This document shows, piece by piece, positions 14,796-23,895 of a stretch of DNA of 24,474 nucleotides; the stretch's first letter is position 1, and each line of letters starts with the position of its first letter. The DNA lies in assembly GCA_964508895.1 (NCBI GenBank), contig CAZDWF010000048.1, positions 1-24,474 of the forward strand. Reading direction: 5' to 3'. The DNA is from M55B132 sp964508895 (GTDB lineage Bacteria; Bacteroidota; Bacteroidia; Bacteroidales; B18-G4). The position numbers were made by a program, and so were the translations under genes. The notes under the pieces were generated by a model. That model saw nothing but the letters and a program-made list of their open reading frames with translations. It was not told where the DNA came from and made no database searches.

Positions 14796-15310
14796 TGTAA
14801 TAAATAATTGATTAATAAGTTTTTAACAAGAAGCACTGATCTCATATGTGATATATTAAACCATACCGGTCCTTCAATTAATCGCAAGCCGGTTTTGCTT
14901 AAGAATTCAATATGTGATAAGGTACCTATTGTTAAATAAATTTAAAATGGGATTTAAAAATAGAGCAGTGATGAACTAATACTGCGAAAGGGATTAGTAA
15001 ATAAAGCGTAAATTCTCAAATCTGAATTTTTGCAAAGATAAGTATTATTTCCAGTAATCAAGTAATATTATTATTTAAATTCCCCAAACAGCTGATACCC
15101 TCTGAGAAATTCTAATAATAAAAGTAGTTATTTTCAAGGTCTTGGAATTAATTTCATTTAACTCCTGCTGAACTTTTTCCAGGATGTTGTGCAATAATTT
15201 CCAGGATTAATATATGCTATGATCTCATTTGTTCTTTTTCGTAATATTGCAATAACAATAAATGACATGAATGTTTCTTCATATAAAACATCAGGATAAA
15301 TATTATAACA
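14796..15310. other. Divergent intergenic region with a long cold-shock leader
   Basis: About 515 bp without a gene. The part 14796-15030 would be the 5' leader of the minus-strand RRM/csp transcript. It contains a pairable ACCGG (14865-14869) and CCGGT (14889-14893), and ATATGTGATA occurs twice (14844-14853, 14910-14919). The part 15041-15310 must hold the promoter of the S41-like gene, but I see no clear TAnnTTTG element there. Confidence 0.5.
15033..15040 (-). promoter_or_regulatory. Putative -7 promoter element (TATCTTTG) for the RRM/csp operon
   Basis: Read on the minus strand, this is TATCTTTG, a full TAnnTTTG match. It would give a leader of roughly 230 nt before the RRM start, as is usual for cold-shock mRNAs. 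Confidence 0.5.
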
Positions 15311-17035
15311 ATGAATAAAACAATTGCAGTTGTCTTTTTTAGCATATTAATGCATGTATTTGCTTTTTCAAATGCAAATTTTTCATTTCAGGATGAAGAA
15401 TCTTATACAGACATAAATAGAATAGTCGGATACTGGGAAGGAGAATTCATGCCCGGTAAGGATTTTACACTTATCTTAATTTTTAGTGATCGGGATGAAA
15501 TTATCAACGGAAGAATATATTTATTCCAGGGGGATATTCAGATACAGAATGATCCTTTGAGTGAAATTATTTTGCATTCTGATTCACTGTCTTTTTTGAT
15601 AGGAGTTAAAAACACTACTTTTCATGGTAAGCTGAAAATGAATGACCAGCAAATATCGGGGATGTTCCTGTTTCCTGATAGGTCATTGCATCCTGCAACT
15701 TTAAAGAAAATAAATAAACCTTCTAAAGGAGATTTTGAAAAAATACAACTTGAAGCTTCAGGATCAGAAATCCTGGGGAAAAAGTATACTGTAGCTCAGC
15801 TGAAGTATGATCTTAATTTCCTGAAGAAGGAAATGAAATCCCATCCTCAATTGTATTTATACACTTCAAAAGAAGAATTAGATAAAATGTTTACCGAGGC
15901 CTTATCTTCAATAACTTCGGAAATGACAGAGGATGAATTTTTCAGGTTGATTGCGCCAATTATTGCAAAGATTAATTGCAGTCATACCGGTATTCGTTTT
16001 TCAGACAATTACAATCATGCTTTGAATCAACAAGCATATCTGATTCCACTTGACATACAATTTTTTGATGATAAGGCATATGTGATAAATAGTTTTAATA
16101 CAGATCCAGATATTGAAAAAGGAATACAGCTATCATCTGTCAATCGAATGACTATTTCTGAAATAAAGGAGAAGCTTATGAAGGCTGTTCCATCTGATGC
16201 TTTAAATCCTGATGCAAGCCTGTATGATATTAATTCCAACTTTCCCTTTGTTTATTCTCTTTATATTGGGAATAATGAGATATATGACGTTGAATTTATT
16301 ACGCATGATGGAAATACATTAACATTTGAATTACCTGCCATAAACATGCAGGAATACGATGAGGCAATGATGAGAGCATATCCTGAGGATATACCATCCG
16401 GGCCAATCCCTGTTGAAATAGAAATTGATAAATCCAAATCAATAGCCATTTTGAAAGTATTTGCTTTCTGGGCACCTGATCCTCATCTTTATATTGACTT
16501 TCTAAAAACCAATTTCAAAACACTTAAAGATGAAAAGATTAAAAATCTAATAATTGATGTAAGAGGAAATCAGGGTGGTTATCCATATTATGCTGCTGAA
16601 TTGCTTACATATATTATCAAAACCGACTTTCCTTATTTTGAATTACCTCTGGAAAAAGGAGATTTTGAACCTTTATATGATCCATTAGAAAGAAAAGAAA
16701 ATGCTTTCACAGGAAATATATTTGTGCTGATGGATGGAGGTTGTTTATCAACCACCGGCCATTTTCTTTCATTAGTTCAATTTCACAATCTCGCAACTCT
16801 GATAGGAGAGAAATCTGGTGCTACTTTTTATTGCAATGATAACAGCAAACAATTGAAATTTCCAAATACCGGGATTAATCTTAATCTTGCTCAGACCACT
16901 TTCCAGACTGCAATTTCAGGATTTAAAAAAGGAGATAAGCTGCTACCTGATCTTATAGTAAAACCAGATCTTCAGGATATATTGAATAAGAATGATGCTG
17001 TATTGATCTATACCCGTGAATTGATTGAAGAATAA
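15311..17035 (+). CDS. Secreted S41 (C-terminal processing/tail-specific) protease-like protein
   Basis: The 574-residue product begins with a signal peptide (about 1-20), so it should be periplasmic or exported. A beta-rich N-terminal domain (about 30-140, GYWEGEF to FLFPDRSLHPATL) resembles lipocalin-like add-on domains. A helical segment (about 160-225) and the S41 catalytic fold follow: NLIIDVRGNQGG (Asp416 region), then MDGGCLSTTGHF, in which Ser480 sits where the S41 nucleophile is found. I cannot confirm the partner lysine by eye. A PDZ domain is not obvious. Similar Bacteroidetes proteins are annotated S41 family peptidase. The substrate is unknown. It stands alone and converges on the ogt gene. 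Confidence 0.8.
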   Translation: MNKTIAVVFFSILMHVFAFSNANFSFQDEESYTDINRIVGYWEGEFMPGKDFTLILIFSDRDEIINGRIYLFQGDIQIQNDPLSEIILHSDSLSFLIGVKNTTFHGKLKMNDQQISGMFLFPDRSLHPATLKKINKPSKGDFEKIQLEASGSEILGKKYTVAQLKYDLNFLKKEMKSHPQLYLYTSKEELDKMFTEALSSITSEMTEDEFFRLIAPIIAKINCSHTGIRFSDNYNHALNQQAYLIPLDIQFFDDKAYVINSFNTDPDIEKGIQLSSVNRMTISEIKEKLMKAVPSDALNPDASLYDINSNFPFVYSLYIGNNEIYDVEFITHDGNTLTFELPAINMQEYDEAMMRAYPEDIPSGPIPVEIEIDKSKSIAILKVFAFWAPDPHLYIDFLKTNFKTLKDEKIKNLIIDVRGNQGGYPYYAAELLTYIIKTDFPYFELPLEKGDFEPLYDPLERKENAFTGNIFVLMDGGCLSTTGHFLSLVQFHNLATLIGEKSGATFYCNDNSKQLKFPNTGINLNLAQTTFQTAISGFKKGDKLLPDLIVKPDLQDILNKNDAVLIYTRELIEE

Positions 17036-17111
17036 AGATTAACGGTCTCAAAACTATTTTAAATCTTCAGATAGATTCTGATCATTAATCGTTGATCTTC
17101 AATATTTATAG

Positions 17112-17648
17112 TTATTCAAACAGTAATAACTGTTCAGAGTTTTTTACACCTCTTTCTAGTTGAAGCAATTTTTTTTTGGTCTGTAGGCCTCCTGCATAAC
17201 CGATAAGATCTCCATTGCTGCCAATAATCCTGTGACAAGGTACTATTATTGCAATGCTATTAGCTCCATTGGCAGAAGCAACAGCTCTTATTGCTTTTTT
17301 ATTGCCCAGCCTATTAGATAAACCCAGGTATGTTTCTCTTGCTCCATATGGAATTTTTTGTAATTCGGCCCACACTCCTTCCTGAAATTCACTTCCGGTG
17401 AAAAGAAGGGGAATGTCAAAGTCTTTTCTACTTTCTTTAAAATACTCAGAAAGTTGTTCAATGACATTCTGAATTAATTGAGAGTCTCCTTCTTTGTATT
17501 CAGCATCCAGCCTTTTTTGTATTCGATTATCAATTTCTTTTCGCATTTTTCGATAATACCAATCACACAGGCAAAGTCTATTCTCGAACGATCCAAGAAT
17601 AAGAGTGCCAAAAGGCGATTTAAAATGCTGTATGTCAATTGTGTTCAA
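17112..17648 (-). CDS. ogt: Methylated-DNA--protein-cysteine methyltransferase (Ogt/MGMT type)
   Basis: This 178-residue suicide DNA repair protein transfers alkyl groups from O6-alkylguanine (and O4-alkylthymine) to its own cysteine. The active-site motif IVPCHRIIG has Cys138, and the surroundings are classic: FQEGVWAELQKIPYG, the helix-turn-helix arginine-finger segment KKAIRAVASANGAN, and LIGYAGGLQTKKKLLQLE. The N-terminal domain starts SPFGTLILG as in Ogt. It begins 5 bp after the stop of an Ntn amidase gene, so the two are probably one transcript, though a functional link is not obvious. Confidence 0.95.
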   Translation of the reverse strand: MNTIDIQHFKSPFGTLILGSFENRLCLCDWYYRKMRKEIDNRIQKRLDAEYKEGDSQLIQNVIEQLSEYFKESRKDFDIPLLFTGSEFQEGVWAELQKIPYGARETYLGLSNRLGNKKAIRAVASANGANSIAIIVPCHRIIGSNGDLIGYAGGLQTKKKLLQLERGVKNSEQLLLFE

Positions 17649-17653
17649 TGCTT

Positions 17654-18772
17654 TTATTTTATCGAAAAATCACCGGAGCGATCTTCAACATTCTGAATTC
17701 GTGATCGGTCCATAGGAATTGAAATAGTCTTATCACCCTCAAAATTCAGAGCATTCAGATCAACCATTTGCATCTGTTGGTTCCATTCTGTCCAAAAATA
17801 ATACTTCCTGTTTTTGATATCTCCTATAACACTCCATTGTGTATAATCCACTGAATAGTTGTTATGAGTGCCTTCCCTAACACATCCTTTTGGAATATCA
17901 AAATTATTCAGGATACGGGCAGCCTGGTTTATTGCTTCATCTGCATCTTCAAGTGTAACGGATGAATTGGTAAAGAAGAAAGCACGAACAAATCGGGATG
18001 GTGGTGTGTAATCTCCCGGGAGGCCAGTTAAACCAGCTCCAGCTCCAAAAGGAGTAAAGTTTATTCCATCTACAGTTCTTTTACCCGGAGCCTTACCATA
18101 TGGGGTGAGCTGAGAATAGTTTCTTAGATTACTAAGATGCCAGTCGTAAGTTGGAGAATTAGTCATAACTCCTATCCCGCTATCATAAATGTTTAGTTTG
18201 CCATCTATATATTCTATTACTATGCTGCTTCCATTGCTGTCTGTTACAATATAATGCAATGAAATAGGAGTGTTATTAAACGTCTTTTCATAATCAAGAT
18301 TATAGACTACCCTAATTTGTGGTAAGGTTTCTTTAATCTCTTCAACCGATTTAAATTGTCCGAGAATATAGGATGTAAGCTCTGCATTATTCAAAGTGGA
18401 AGATTTACTACTTTCTTCATAAGGCTGATATTGTGCAAATCCCGGGAAAAAAAGTACTCTGATGCTTAATCCGCTTTCGTTCATGCCATCAAGGTAAAGC
18501 GGATTGTGGAGCATGTTAACAGCTATAAAACCGTATTTATTCTTCCAGTTCATTCCTTCTTTACCTCCACTTAGTTCTGATGTGAATGTCAGGTTTCGTG
18601 GCACAAGTACTATATCAGATTCAGCATCAAAGGCACCCCATTCAAGAGTACGGCCGTAAATTATACTTCCGTCTTTAGCCTTTAGAATGAAAGTTGTGCA
18701 GGCATCTGCAGAGAAAGTTATAGCAAATAACATTGTTGCTAATAACAGGATATTGCTTATTAATTTATTCAT
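17654..18772 (-). CDS. Secreted linear amide C-N hydrolase (choloylglycine hydrolase / penicillin V acylase-like Ntn family), copy 1
   Basis: The 372-residue precursor has a signal peptide ending at SADA, and the next residue, Cys25, is the Ntn-hydrolase nucleophile that becomes N-terminal on cleavage. Further family residues are Arg41 (YGRTLEW, 16 after the Cys as in bile salt hydrolases), Asn205 in MTNSPTYDWHLSNLRNY, and the arginines of PPSRFVRAFFF (260-263). The residue at the usual Asp21 position is Glu44. Family members cleave amide bonds of bile salts, penicillin V or N-acyl homoserine lactones; which applies here cannot be read from the sequence. A paralogue about two thirds identical by eye lies at 21583-22695. 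The ogt gene follows after 5 bp. Confidence 0.88.
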   Translation of the reverse strand: MNKLISNILLLATMLFAITFSADACTTFILKAKDGSIIYGRTLEWGAFDAESDIVLVPRNLTFTSELSGGKEGMNWKNKYGFIAVNMLHNPLYLDGMNESGLSIRVLFFPGFAQYQPYEESSKSSTLNNAELTSYILGQFKSVEEIKETLPQIRVVYNLDYEKTFNNTPISLHYIVTDSNGSSIVIEYIDGKLNIYDSGIGVMTNSPTYDWHLSNLRNYSQLTPYGKAPGKRTVDGINFTPFGAGAGLTGLPGDYTPPSRFVRAFFFTNSSVTLEDADEAINQAARILNNFDIPKGCVREGTHNNYSVDYTQWSVIGDIKNRKYYFWTEWNQQMQMVDLNALNFEGDKTISIPMDRSRIQNVEDRSGDFSIK

Positions 18773-18939
18773 GATCTTAGTTTTAAGTTATGCTTTATAA
18801 AAATTGTTATAATATAAACATTATTATACTGCTATTGTTTTTCAACTGTTATTAATAATAATGATGCTTAAAATTGAAAAGCAATTTCTTTAACTTAACA
18901 TTGAGCTAATTTATTTGAATTCGGCAACCTAATATGAAT

Positions 18940-18947
18940 TACTTTTG
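18940..18947 (+). promoter_or_regulatory. Putative -7 promoter element (TACTTTTG) of the propeller gene
   Basis: TACTTTTG matches TAnnTTTG; TTTG at 18914-18917 could be the -33 element with a 22-bp spacer, slightly long. It lies 54 bp before the ATG at 19002. Confidence 0.5.
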
Positions 18948-18963
18948 TCTTATAATTATAAGA
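18948..18963. promoter_or_regulatory. 16-bp perfect palindrome at the transcription start of the propeller gene
   Basis: TCTTATAATTATAAGA is perfectly self-complementary and begins directly after the -7 element, a typical position for an operator. The factor is unknown; AT-rich palindromes also occur by chance. Confidence 0.35.
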
Positions 18964-19001
18964 TTGACAATTAATTGTTTTGTTACTAATAAGCATTATA
19001 T

Positions 19002-21482
19002 ATGAAAAGATATTTTATTCCCCTGATCGGATTATTAGCAGCTAGTTTCCTACTCCTTAAATTTGATAAGCATACATATGAAAATACTAGGCCAGAGGCA
19101 AAGTTAGCACCCGGAGAATACATGGCTCAACAGCGGATGTATCCTTACAATTCAATAAATCAGAAAAACTATCTTGAAGCAGTAAGACAGGTTCAGAATT
19201 ATAAGAATGAAACAAAACTTTTGGATTATAATTGGGAGTTTGCTGGTCCGACAAATATAGGCGGACGAATCACAGATATAGAATGCCATCCCGATTCACC
19301 CGAAACAATTTACCTCGGAGCTGCAACAGGTGGCGTTTGGAAATCAATTGATAATGGCGGTAGCTGGGATTATATGTTTGAGGGCATTGATTTAATTTCT
19401 ATTGGGGATATTGCTATAGATCCAAACGATGAGAATATTGTTTTTGCCGGTACGGGAGAAGCGAATTCCTCAAGTTATAGCTTCCTTGGAAATGGTATGT
19501 ATAAATCTACCGATGCTGGAAATACATGGCAACACTCAGGATTGGAATTGTCAGCATATATTGGGAGGATTATTGTGGATTATAATAATTCAGACAGGAT
19601 ATTTGTTGCTGCCTGCGGAAACCTATTTACACCCAGTGAAGAACGTGGTATCTATCGAAGCCAGGATGGTGGAAATACCTGGGAACGTACCTTATTTGTG
19701 AATGATACTGTGGCAGCTATCGACCTGGTCCAGCATCCTACCAATCCTGATATATTATATGCAGGAATGTGGGAACGTACTCGAGGACTTACATACCGTC
19801 ATTCTTATGGTGAAGGAACGGGTATCTGGAAAACTACTGATGGCGGTAATACATGGACAGAATTAACCAATGGGCTTCCTTCTGGAGATGTAGGAAGACC
19901 GGGACTGGCCATTGCGAAATCAAATCCTGATGTGCTTTATGCTTATTTTGATATGCCATATCAGGAGGTGAATGTTTATAAAACCCAGAATGGCGGGGAC
20001 TCATGGACTCAAACCAATGATGGAACATTATACGGAATGAACAGTTCTTTTGGATGGTATTTCGGACAGGTTAGAGTTCATCCTTCAGACGAAAATATGG
20101 TCTGGGTAATGGGCGTGTATATGTATAAAACAACCAATGGAGGTAACAACTGGAGTGAAGGTGCAAGCTGGGGCGTTCATGTTGACCATCATGCCATGTA
20201 CTTTGATGAGGTGAATGGCAGGATATTGCTTGGTAATGATGGTGGACTTTATTCCTCGTCAGATAACGGAAATAACTGGAATAAAATCAATAATCTGCCT
20301 TTTACACAGTTCTATGCTATTGATATTGACTATCAGAATCCTCTAAGACTTATTGGTGGAACCCAGGATAATAATACTTTAATAACAGATGCAGGGGGAA
20401 CGGATGATTGGTATCCCATACTGGGTGGCGACGGTATGTATTGCCTGATAGATTATTCAAATCCAAACAACTTGTATGCGGAATACCAGTGGGGTAATCT
20501 TTATAAATCTACTGACGGTGGAAATAATATGGATTATATTGGGTGGAACTGGAGTAATGACCGAATAAACTGGTCAGCGCCTCTGGCTATGGATCCAGTT
20601 GACTCTGATGTATTGTATTTTGGTTCCTATCGTATATGGAAATCTACCAATGGGGGGTGGTCATGGGATGATGTAAGTGGTGACATCACCAAAGGTGTAA
20701 ATCAGTATTTTCACACAGTCACAACTATAGCGGTTTCTCCTGTAAATAACAATATTGTGATTGCAGGAACCGGTGACGGACTGATCCATATTTCAACCGA
20801 TGCAGGATCAAATTGGGAGAACATTACCAATGGTATTCCAGATAGGTGGATAACACATGTGATAGCTGACCCTTTTGATGAAAATACAATTTATGCGACG
20901 ATCTCAGGGTTTAGATGGGATGAGCAAATAGCTCATGTTTTTAAATCGACAGATTTAGGACAATCCTGGCAAAGTATTAGCGGGAACCTCCCTGAATTAC
21001 CTGTAAATGATATTGTTCTTGATCCTGAACATCCTGGATATATTTATATTGGGACAGATGCTGGTGTGTTTTTCACTAATAACAGCGGGCAAAATTGGTA
21101 TATGTTATCAGATGGATTGCCTAGTGTAGCTGTTGTTGCAATGAAAATCCATAATCCTTCACGTACACTGGTTATAGGTACTTATGGAGTTTCTATGTAT
21201 AAACTTGATCTTGATGATCTTGTTTCAGTTGAGGATATTGAAAACAAGCAAGTTGCCAAAATAAATGTTTACCCAAATCCATTTAGTGATAAGGTATACT
21301 TTAAAGGGTATATAAAGAATGGGATGAGTGTTGAGGTTTATAATACTTCAGGATCCTTGATTTTTTCAACGACTAATTGGAATGCATCACAATTCTTTGA
21401 ACTTGAAGCAGGAATGTATATTTTCAGGTTTAAAGATGAAAATGGAAAGGTATTTCAGACGGAGAAAGTGGTAAAGATGTAA
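19002..21482 (+). CDS. Secreted Asp-box (VPS10/sortilin-like) beta-propeller protein with T9SS sorting domain
   Basis: The 826-residue product has an N-terminal hydrophobic signal (about 4-20) and a long propeller body built of some twelve Asp-box (BNR) turns: SIDNGGSW, STDAGNTW, SQDGGNTW, TTDGGNTW, TQNGGDSW, TTNGGNNW, SSDNGNNW, STDAGSNW and variants. Such proteins resemble the VPS10/sortilin and glycosyl-hydrolase-like (xyloglucanase GH74) propellers, but I cannot confirm catalytic aspartates. Residues about 741-826 form a type A T9SS sorting domain (INVYPNPFSDKVYF to the final EKVVKM), so the protein is carried across the outer membrane by the type IX system and then released or surface-anchored. 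It lies between two amidase paralogues on the opposite strand. Its role could be glycan binding, adhesion or hydrolysis. Confidence 0.87.
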   Translation: MKRYFIPLIGLLAASFLLLKFDKHTYENTRPEAKLAPGEYMAQQRMYPYNSINQKNYLEAVRQVQNYKNETKLLDYNWEFAGPTNIGGRITDIECHPDSPETIYLGAATGGVWKSIDNGGSWDYMFEGIDLISIGDIAIDPNDENIVFAGTGEANSSSYSFLGNGMYKSTDAGNTWQHSGLELSAYIGRIIVDYNNSDRIFVAACGNLFTPSEERGIYRSQDGGNTWERTLFVNDTVAAIDLVQHPTNPDILYAGMWERTRGLTYRHSYGEGTGIWKTTDGGNTWTELTNGLPSGDVGRPGLAIAKSNPDVLYAYFDMPYQEVNVYKTQNGGDSWTQTNDGTLYGMNSSFGWYFGQVRVHPSDENMVWVMGVYMYKTTNGGNNWSEGASWGVHVDHHAMYFDEVNGRILLGNDGGLYSSSDNGNNWNKINNLPFTQFYAIDIDYQNPLRLIGGTQDNNTLITDAGGTDDWYPILGGDGMYCLIDYSNPNNLYAEYQWGNLYKSTDGGNNMDYIGWNWSNDRINWSAPLAMDPVDSDVLYFGSYRIWKSTNGGWSWDDVSGDITKGVNQYFHTVTTIAVSPVNNNIVIAGTGDGLIHISTDAGSNWENITNGIPDRWITHVIADPFDENTIYATISGFRWDEQIAHVFKSTDLGQSWQSISGNLPELPVNDIVLDPEHPGYIYIGTDAGVFFTNNSGQNWYMLSDGLPSVAVVAMKIHNPSRTLVIGTYGVSMYKLDLDDLVSVEDIENKQVAKINVYPNPFSDKVYFKGYIKNGMSVEVYNTSGSLIFSTTNWNASQFFELEAGMYIFRFKDENGKVFQTEKVVKM

Positions 21483-21484
21483 AT

Positions 21485-21575
21485 TGAGAGATTCCAGATT
21501 AAACGATTCCGAATTGAAAGATTTACTAAACTCTGAAATCACCAAATCAGAAATCATTTAATCTGGAATCTCTCA
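21485..21575. terminator. Long perfect inverted repeat between convergent genes
   Basis: The 18 bases at 21486-21503 are the exact reverse complement of 21557-21574 (19 with the outer T/A pair), around a loop of about 53 nt. It lies between the stop codons of the convergent propeller and amidase genes, so a bidirectional terminator or mRNA 3' barrier is likely, although the long loop is unusual and no clean T run follows. Confidence 0.6.
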
Positions 21576-21582
21576 TTAGCTT

Positions 21583-22695
21583 CTATTGTGAAAACTCTCC
21601 AGACCTATTATCAATATTCTGAACACGCTCTTTATCCAAAGGTATTGAGATTGCTTTATCTCCATCGAAGTCTAAAGTGTTCAGATCAACCATTCGCATT
21701 TGCCGGTTCCACTCTGTCCACCAATAGTATTTTCTGTTCTTAATATCCACAATTGCACTCCATTGAGTATACCCTAGTGAATATTCCTCAGGAGTTCCTT
21801 CTCTGACGCAGCCTTTAGGGATATCAAAGTTATTCAGGATACGGCTGGCTTGATTAATAGCCTCATCAGCATTTTTCAGAGGAACAGATGTCTGCGTGAA
21901 AAAGAATGCACGAATAAACCGTGATGGAGGGGTATATGATCCGGGAATACCATTTAATCCTGCTCCGGCACCAAAAGGAGAGAAGTTTACCCCATCAACA
22001 GTTTTTGACCCTGGTATAGATCCATAAGGTGTAAGATGATTGTAATTACGAAGGTTTTCTATATGCCAATCGTATGCCGGAGAATTGGTCATAACTCCTA
22101 TTTCATTATCATGAATGTTGAGTTTGCCTTCAACATATTCAATTACGATTGAGTTTCCTTCACAGTCTGTTGCAACATAATGTAGTGGTGTCGGTGTCTT
22201 ACTTTCTTTTTCAAAGGCGGTATTATATATCACTATAATTTCGGGGAGTGCCTTTTTAATTTCAACAACTGTAGTAAACTGACTTAGAATAAAAGGTATT
22301 AAATCTAAATTAGTAATTGTTGAGGATTCTTTCCCTGTCTCAGAGCTTTGGTATTTAGCAAATCCGGGAAGGTAGAAGGTTCCGATTGATAATCCTGCTT
22401 CATTAAGGCCATCAAGATATAATGGTTTATGCATGCCATTTATAGCTACAAATCCGTATTTGTTCTTCCAACTCATTCCTTTCACACCTTCGCCCAGATC
22501 AGATGTAAATTCAAGGTTGCGGGGAAAAAGAATAAACTCTGACTCTGCATCAAAAGCACCCCATTCAAGGGTTCTGGCATAAATAATGCTACCATCTTTT
22601 GCTTTCAGGATGAAGCTTGTGCAAGCATTCGAATTAACTGAAGTTAATGATAATAAAAGAGTTATTATCATCGAAAGAAATATGCTCTTTTTCAT
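21583..22695 (-). CDS. Secreted linear amide C-N hydrolase (choloylglycine hydrolase-like Ntn family), copy 2
   Basis: This is a 370-residue paralogue of the gene at 17654. The signal peptide ends at SNA and Cys25 is the predicted N-terminal nucleophile. Arg41 (YARTLEW), Glu44, Asn204 (MTNSPAYDWHIENLRNY) and the PPSRFIRAFFF arginines are all kept, so it should be active. The tail (TQWSAIVDIKNRKYYWWTEWNRQM to the final RSGEF) is also close to copy 1. Differences cluster around residues 105-175, where substrate-pocket loops lie in this fold, hinting at different acyl preference. It reads towards the propeller gene and ends at the long inverted repeat. Confidence 0.88.
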   Translation of the reverse strand: MKKSIFLSMIITLLLSLTSVNSNACTSFILKAKDGSIIYARTLEWGAFDAESEFILFPRNLEFTSDLGEGVKGMSWKNKYGFVAINGMHKPLYLDGLNEAGLSIGTFYLPGFAKYQSSETGKESSTITNLDLIPFILSQFTTVVEIKKALPEIIVIYNTAFEKESKTPTPLHYVATDCEGNSIVIEYVEGKLNIHDNEIGVMTNSPAYDWHIENLRNYNHLTPYGSIPGSKTVDGVNFSPFGAGAGLNGIPGSYTPPSRFIRAFFFTQTSVPLKNADEAINQASRILNNFDIPKGCVREGTPEEYSLGYTQWSAIVDIKNRKYYWWTEWNRQMRMVDLNTLDFDGDKAISIPLDKERVQNIDNRSGEFSQ

Positions 22696-22805
22696 GATAC
22701 TGTTTTTTGATTAATAAGATTGTGAATTATAATAATAATAAATTTTTAGCACTTCAACAAGCAATTTGCAGACAAACCAAGTGCCCAGCACCCAGTGCCT
22801 TGTAT

Positions 22806-23870
22806 CTAGCAAATAATACCACTGCCCAAACAAATCTCCTTCTCAGTATCATAAACCACCCCAAACTGTCCTGGAGCAATACCTGAGATTGGTTCATCAG
22901 AAATGATTTTGAATTGCTCTCCATCCTGAATGAGCTTTCCTGCATTGAACTCAGGCTGGTGTCTGATCTTAAAGAATATATTTTGAGAAGAAGAGTAGTT
23001 CCTGTCTGGTTTTTTGTTGATAAAAAGGAAATCATCCATTAAAATCTCTTTTTTGTATTGTGCTATTGGATCGTAGCCGTTAGAAACAAAGACAACATTG
23101 TTTTTAATGTCTTTTTCTACTACAAACCAGGGTCCCTGGCTGAGGCCAAGCCCTTTTCGCTGTCCAATGGTATGAAACCAAAGTCCATGATGTTCTCCAA
23201 TTACTTTCCCAGTCTCAAGTTCAATGATCTCACCAGGATTCTCTCCTGTATATTTCCTTATAAATTCAGCATAATTAATTTTCCCCAGGAAGCATATTCC
23301 CTGGCTGTCGGGACGGGTAGCACTGGGGAGGTTTAGTTTTTCTGCCATCCTGCGGACTTCAGGTTTTTCCAGCTTACCTAAAGGAAACATCACTTTGGAA
23401 AGCTGATCATAAGTAATCCTTCCCAGGAAATAGGTCTGATCTTTATTTTTGTCTTTTGCACAGGAAAGAAATACTTCACCATCTTTCTCAAAGGTGCTGG
23501 CGTAATGCCCTGTGGAAATTTTATCAAATTCACCACCCAGCTTATCCTTGAAACTGCCGAATTTGATAAAGCGGTTGCACATAATATCAGGGTTAGGAGT
23601 GAATCCCTTTTTAACCGTTTCCAGAGTATATGATACAACCCTGTCCCAGTATTCTTGCTTAAGATCTATAATATCAAACTTGCAGTTGTATTTTTTTGCA
23701 ATATAGCTAGTGATCTCAATATCTTCTTCCGAAGGACAATCGGTGAATCCTGGCTCATTTTCCATAGCGATCTTGATGTAAAAGATATGTGGATCGTAAC
23801 CTTGTTTCTTAAGAATAGGAATGGTTACGGAACTGTCAACACCACCGGAAACTAATGAGGCTATTTTCAT
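22806..23870 (-). CDS. mnmA: tRNA-specific 2-thiouridylase MnmA
   Basis: A 354-residue enzyme that puts sulfur on U34 of the Lys, Glu and Gln tRNAs, using ATP and a persulfide relay. I start at the Met at 23868-23870, where the PP-loop KIASLVSGGVDSS follows at once; the 17 residues that the frame adds upstream do not look conserved. The two catalytic cysteines are Cys98 (NPDIMCNRFIKFG) and Cys193 (DSQGICFLGKI). The central tRNA-binding region (GLWFHTIGQRKGLGLSQGPWFVV) and the C-terminal barrel ending in GIAPGQFGVVYDTEKEICLGSG are complete. It is an isolated housekeeping gene and is divergent from the four-helix-bundle gene. Its upstream leader contains one arm of the inverted repeat. Confidence 0.95.
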   Translation of the reverse strand: MKIASLVSGGVDSSVTIPILKKQGYDPHIFYIKIAMENEPGFTDCPSEEDIEITSYIAKKYNCKFDIIDLKQEYWDRVVSYTLETVKKGFTPNPDIMCNRFIKFGSFKDKLGGEFDKISTGHYASTFEKDGEVFLSCAKDKNKDQTYFLGRITYDQLSKVMFPLGKLEKPEVRRMAEKLNLPSATRPDSQGICFLGKINYAEFIRKYTGENPGEIIELETGKVIGEHHGLWFHTIGQRKGLGLSQGPWFVVEKDIKNNVVFVSNGYDPIAQYKKEILMDDFLFINKKPDRNYSSSQNIFFKIRHQPEFNAGKLIQDGEQFKIISDEPISGIAPGQFGVVYDTEKEICLGSGIIC

Positions 23871-23895
23871 CGAGTGAAATTTTGGTAAAGATAGG

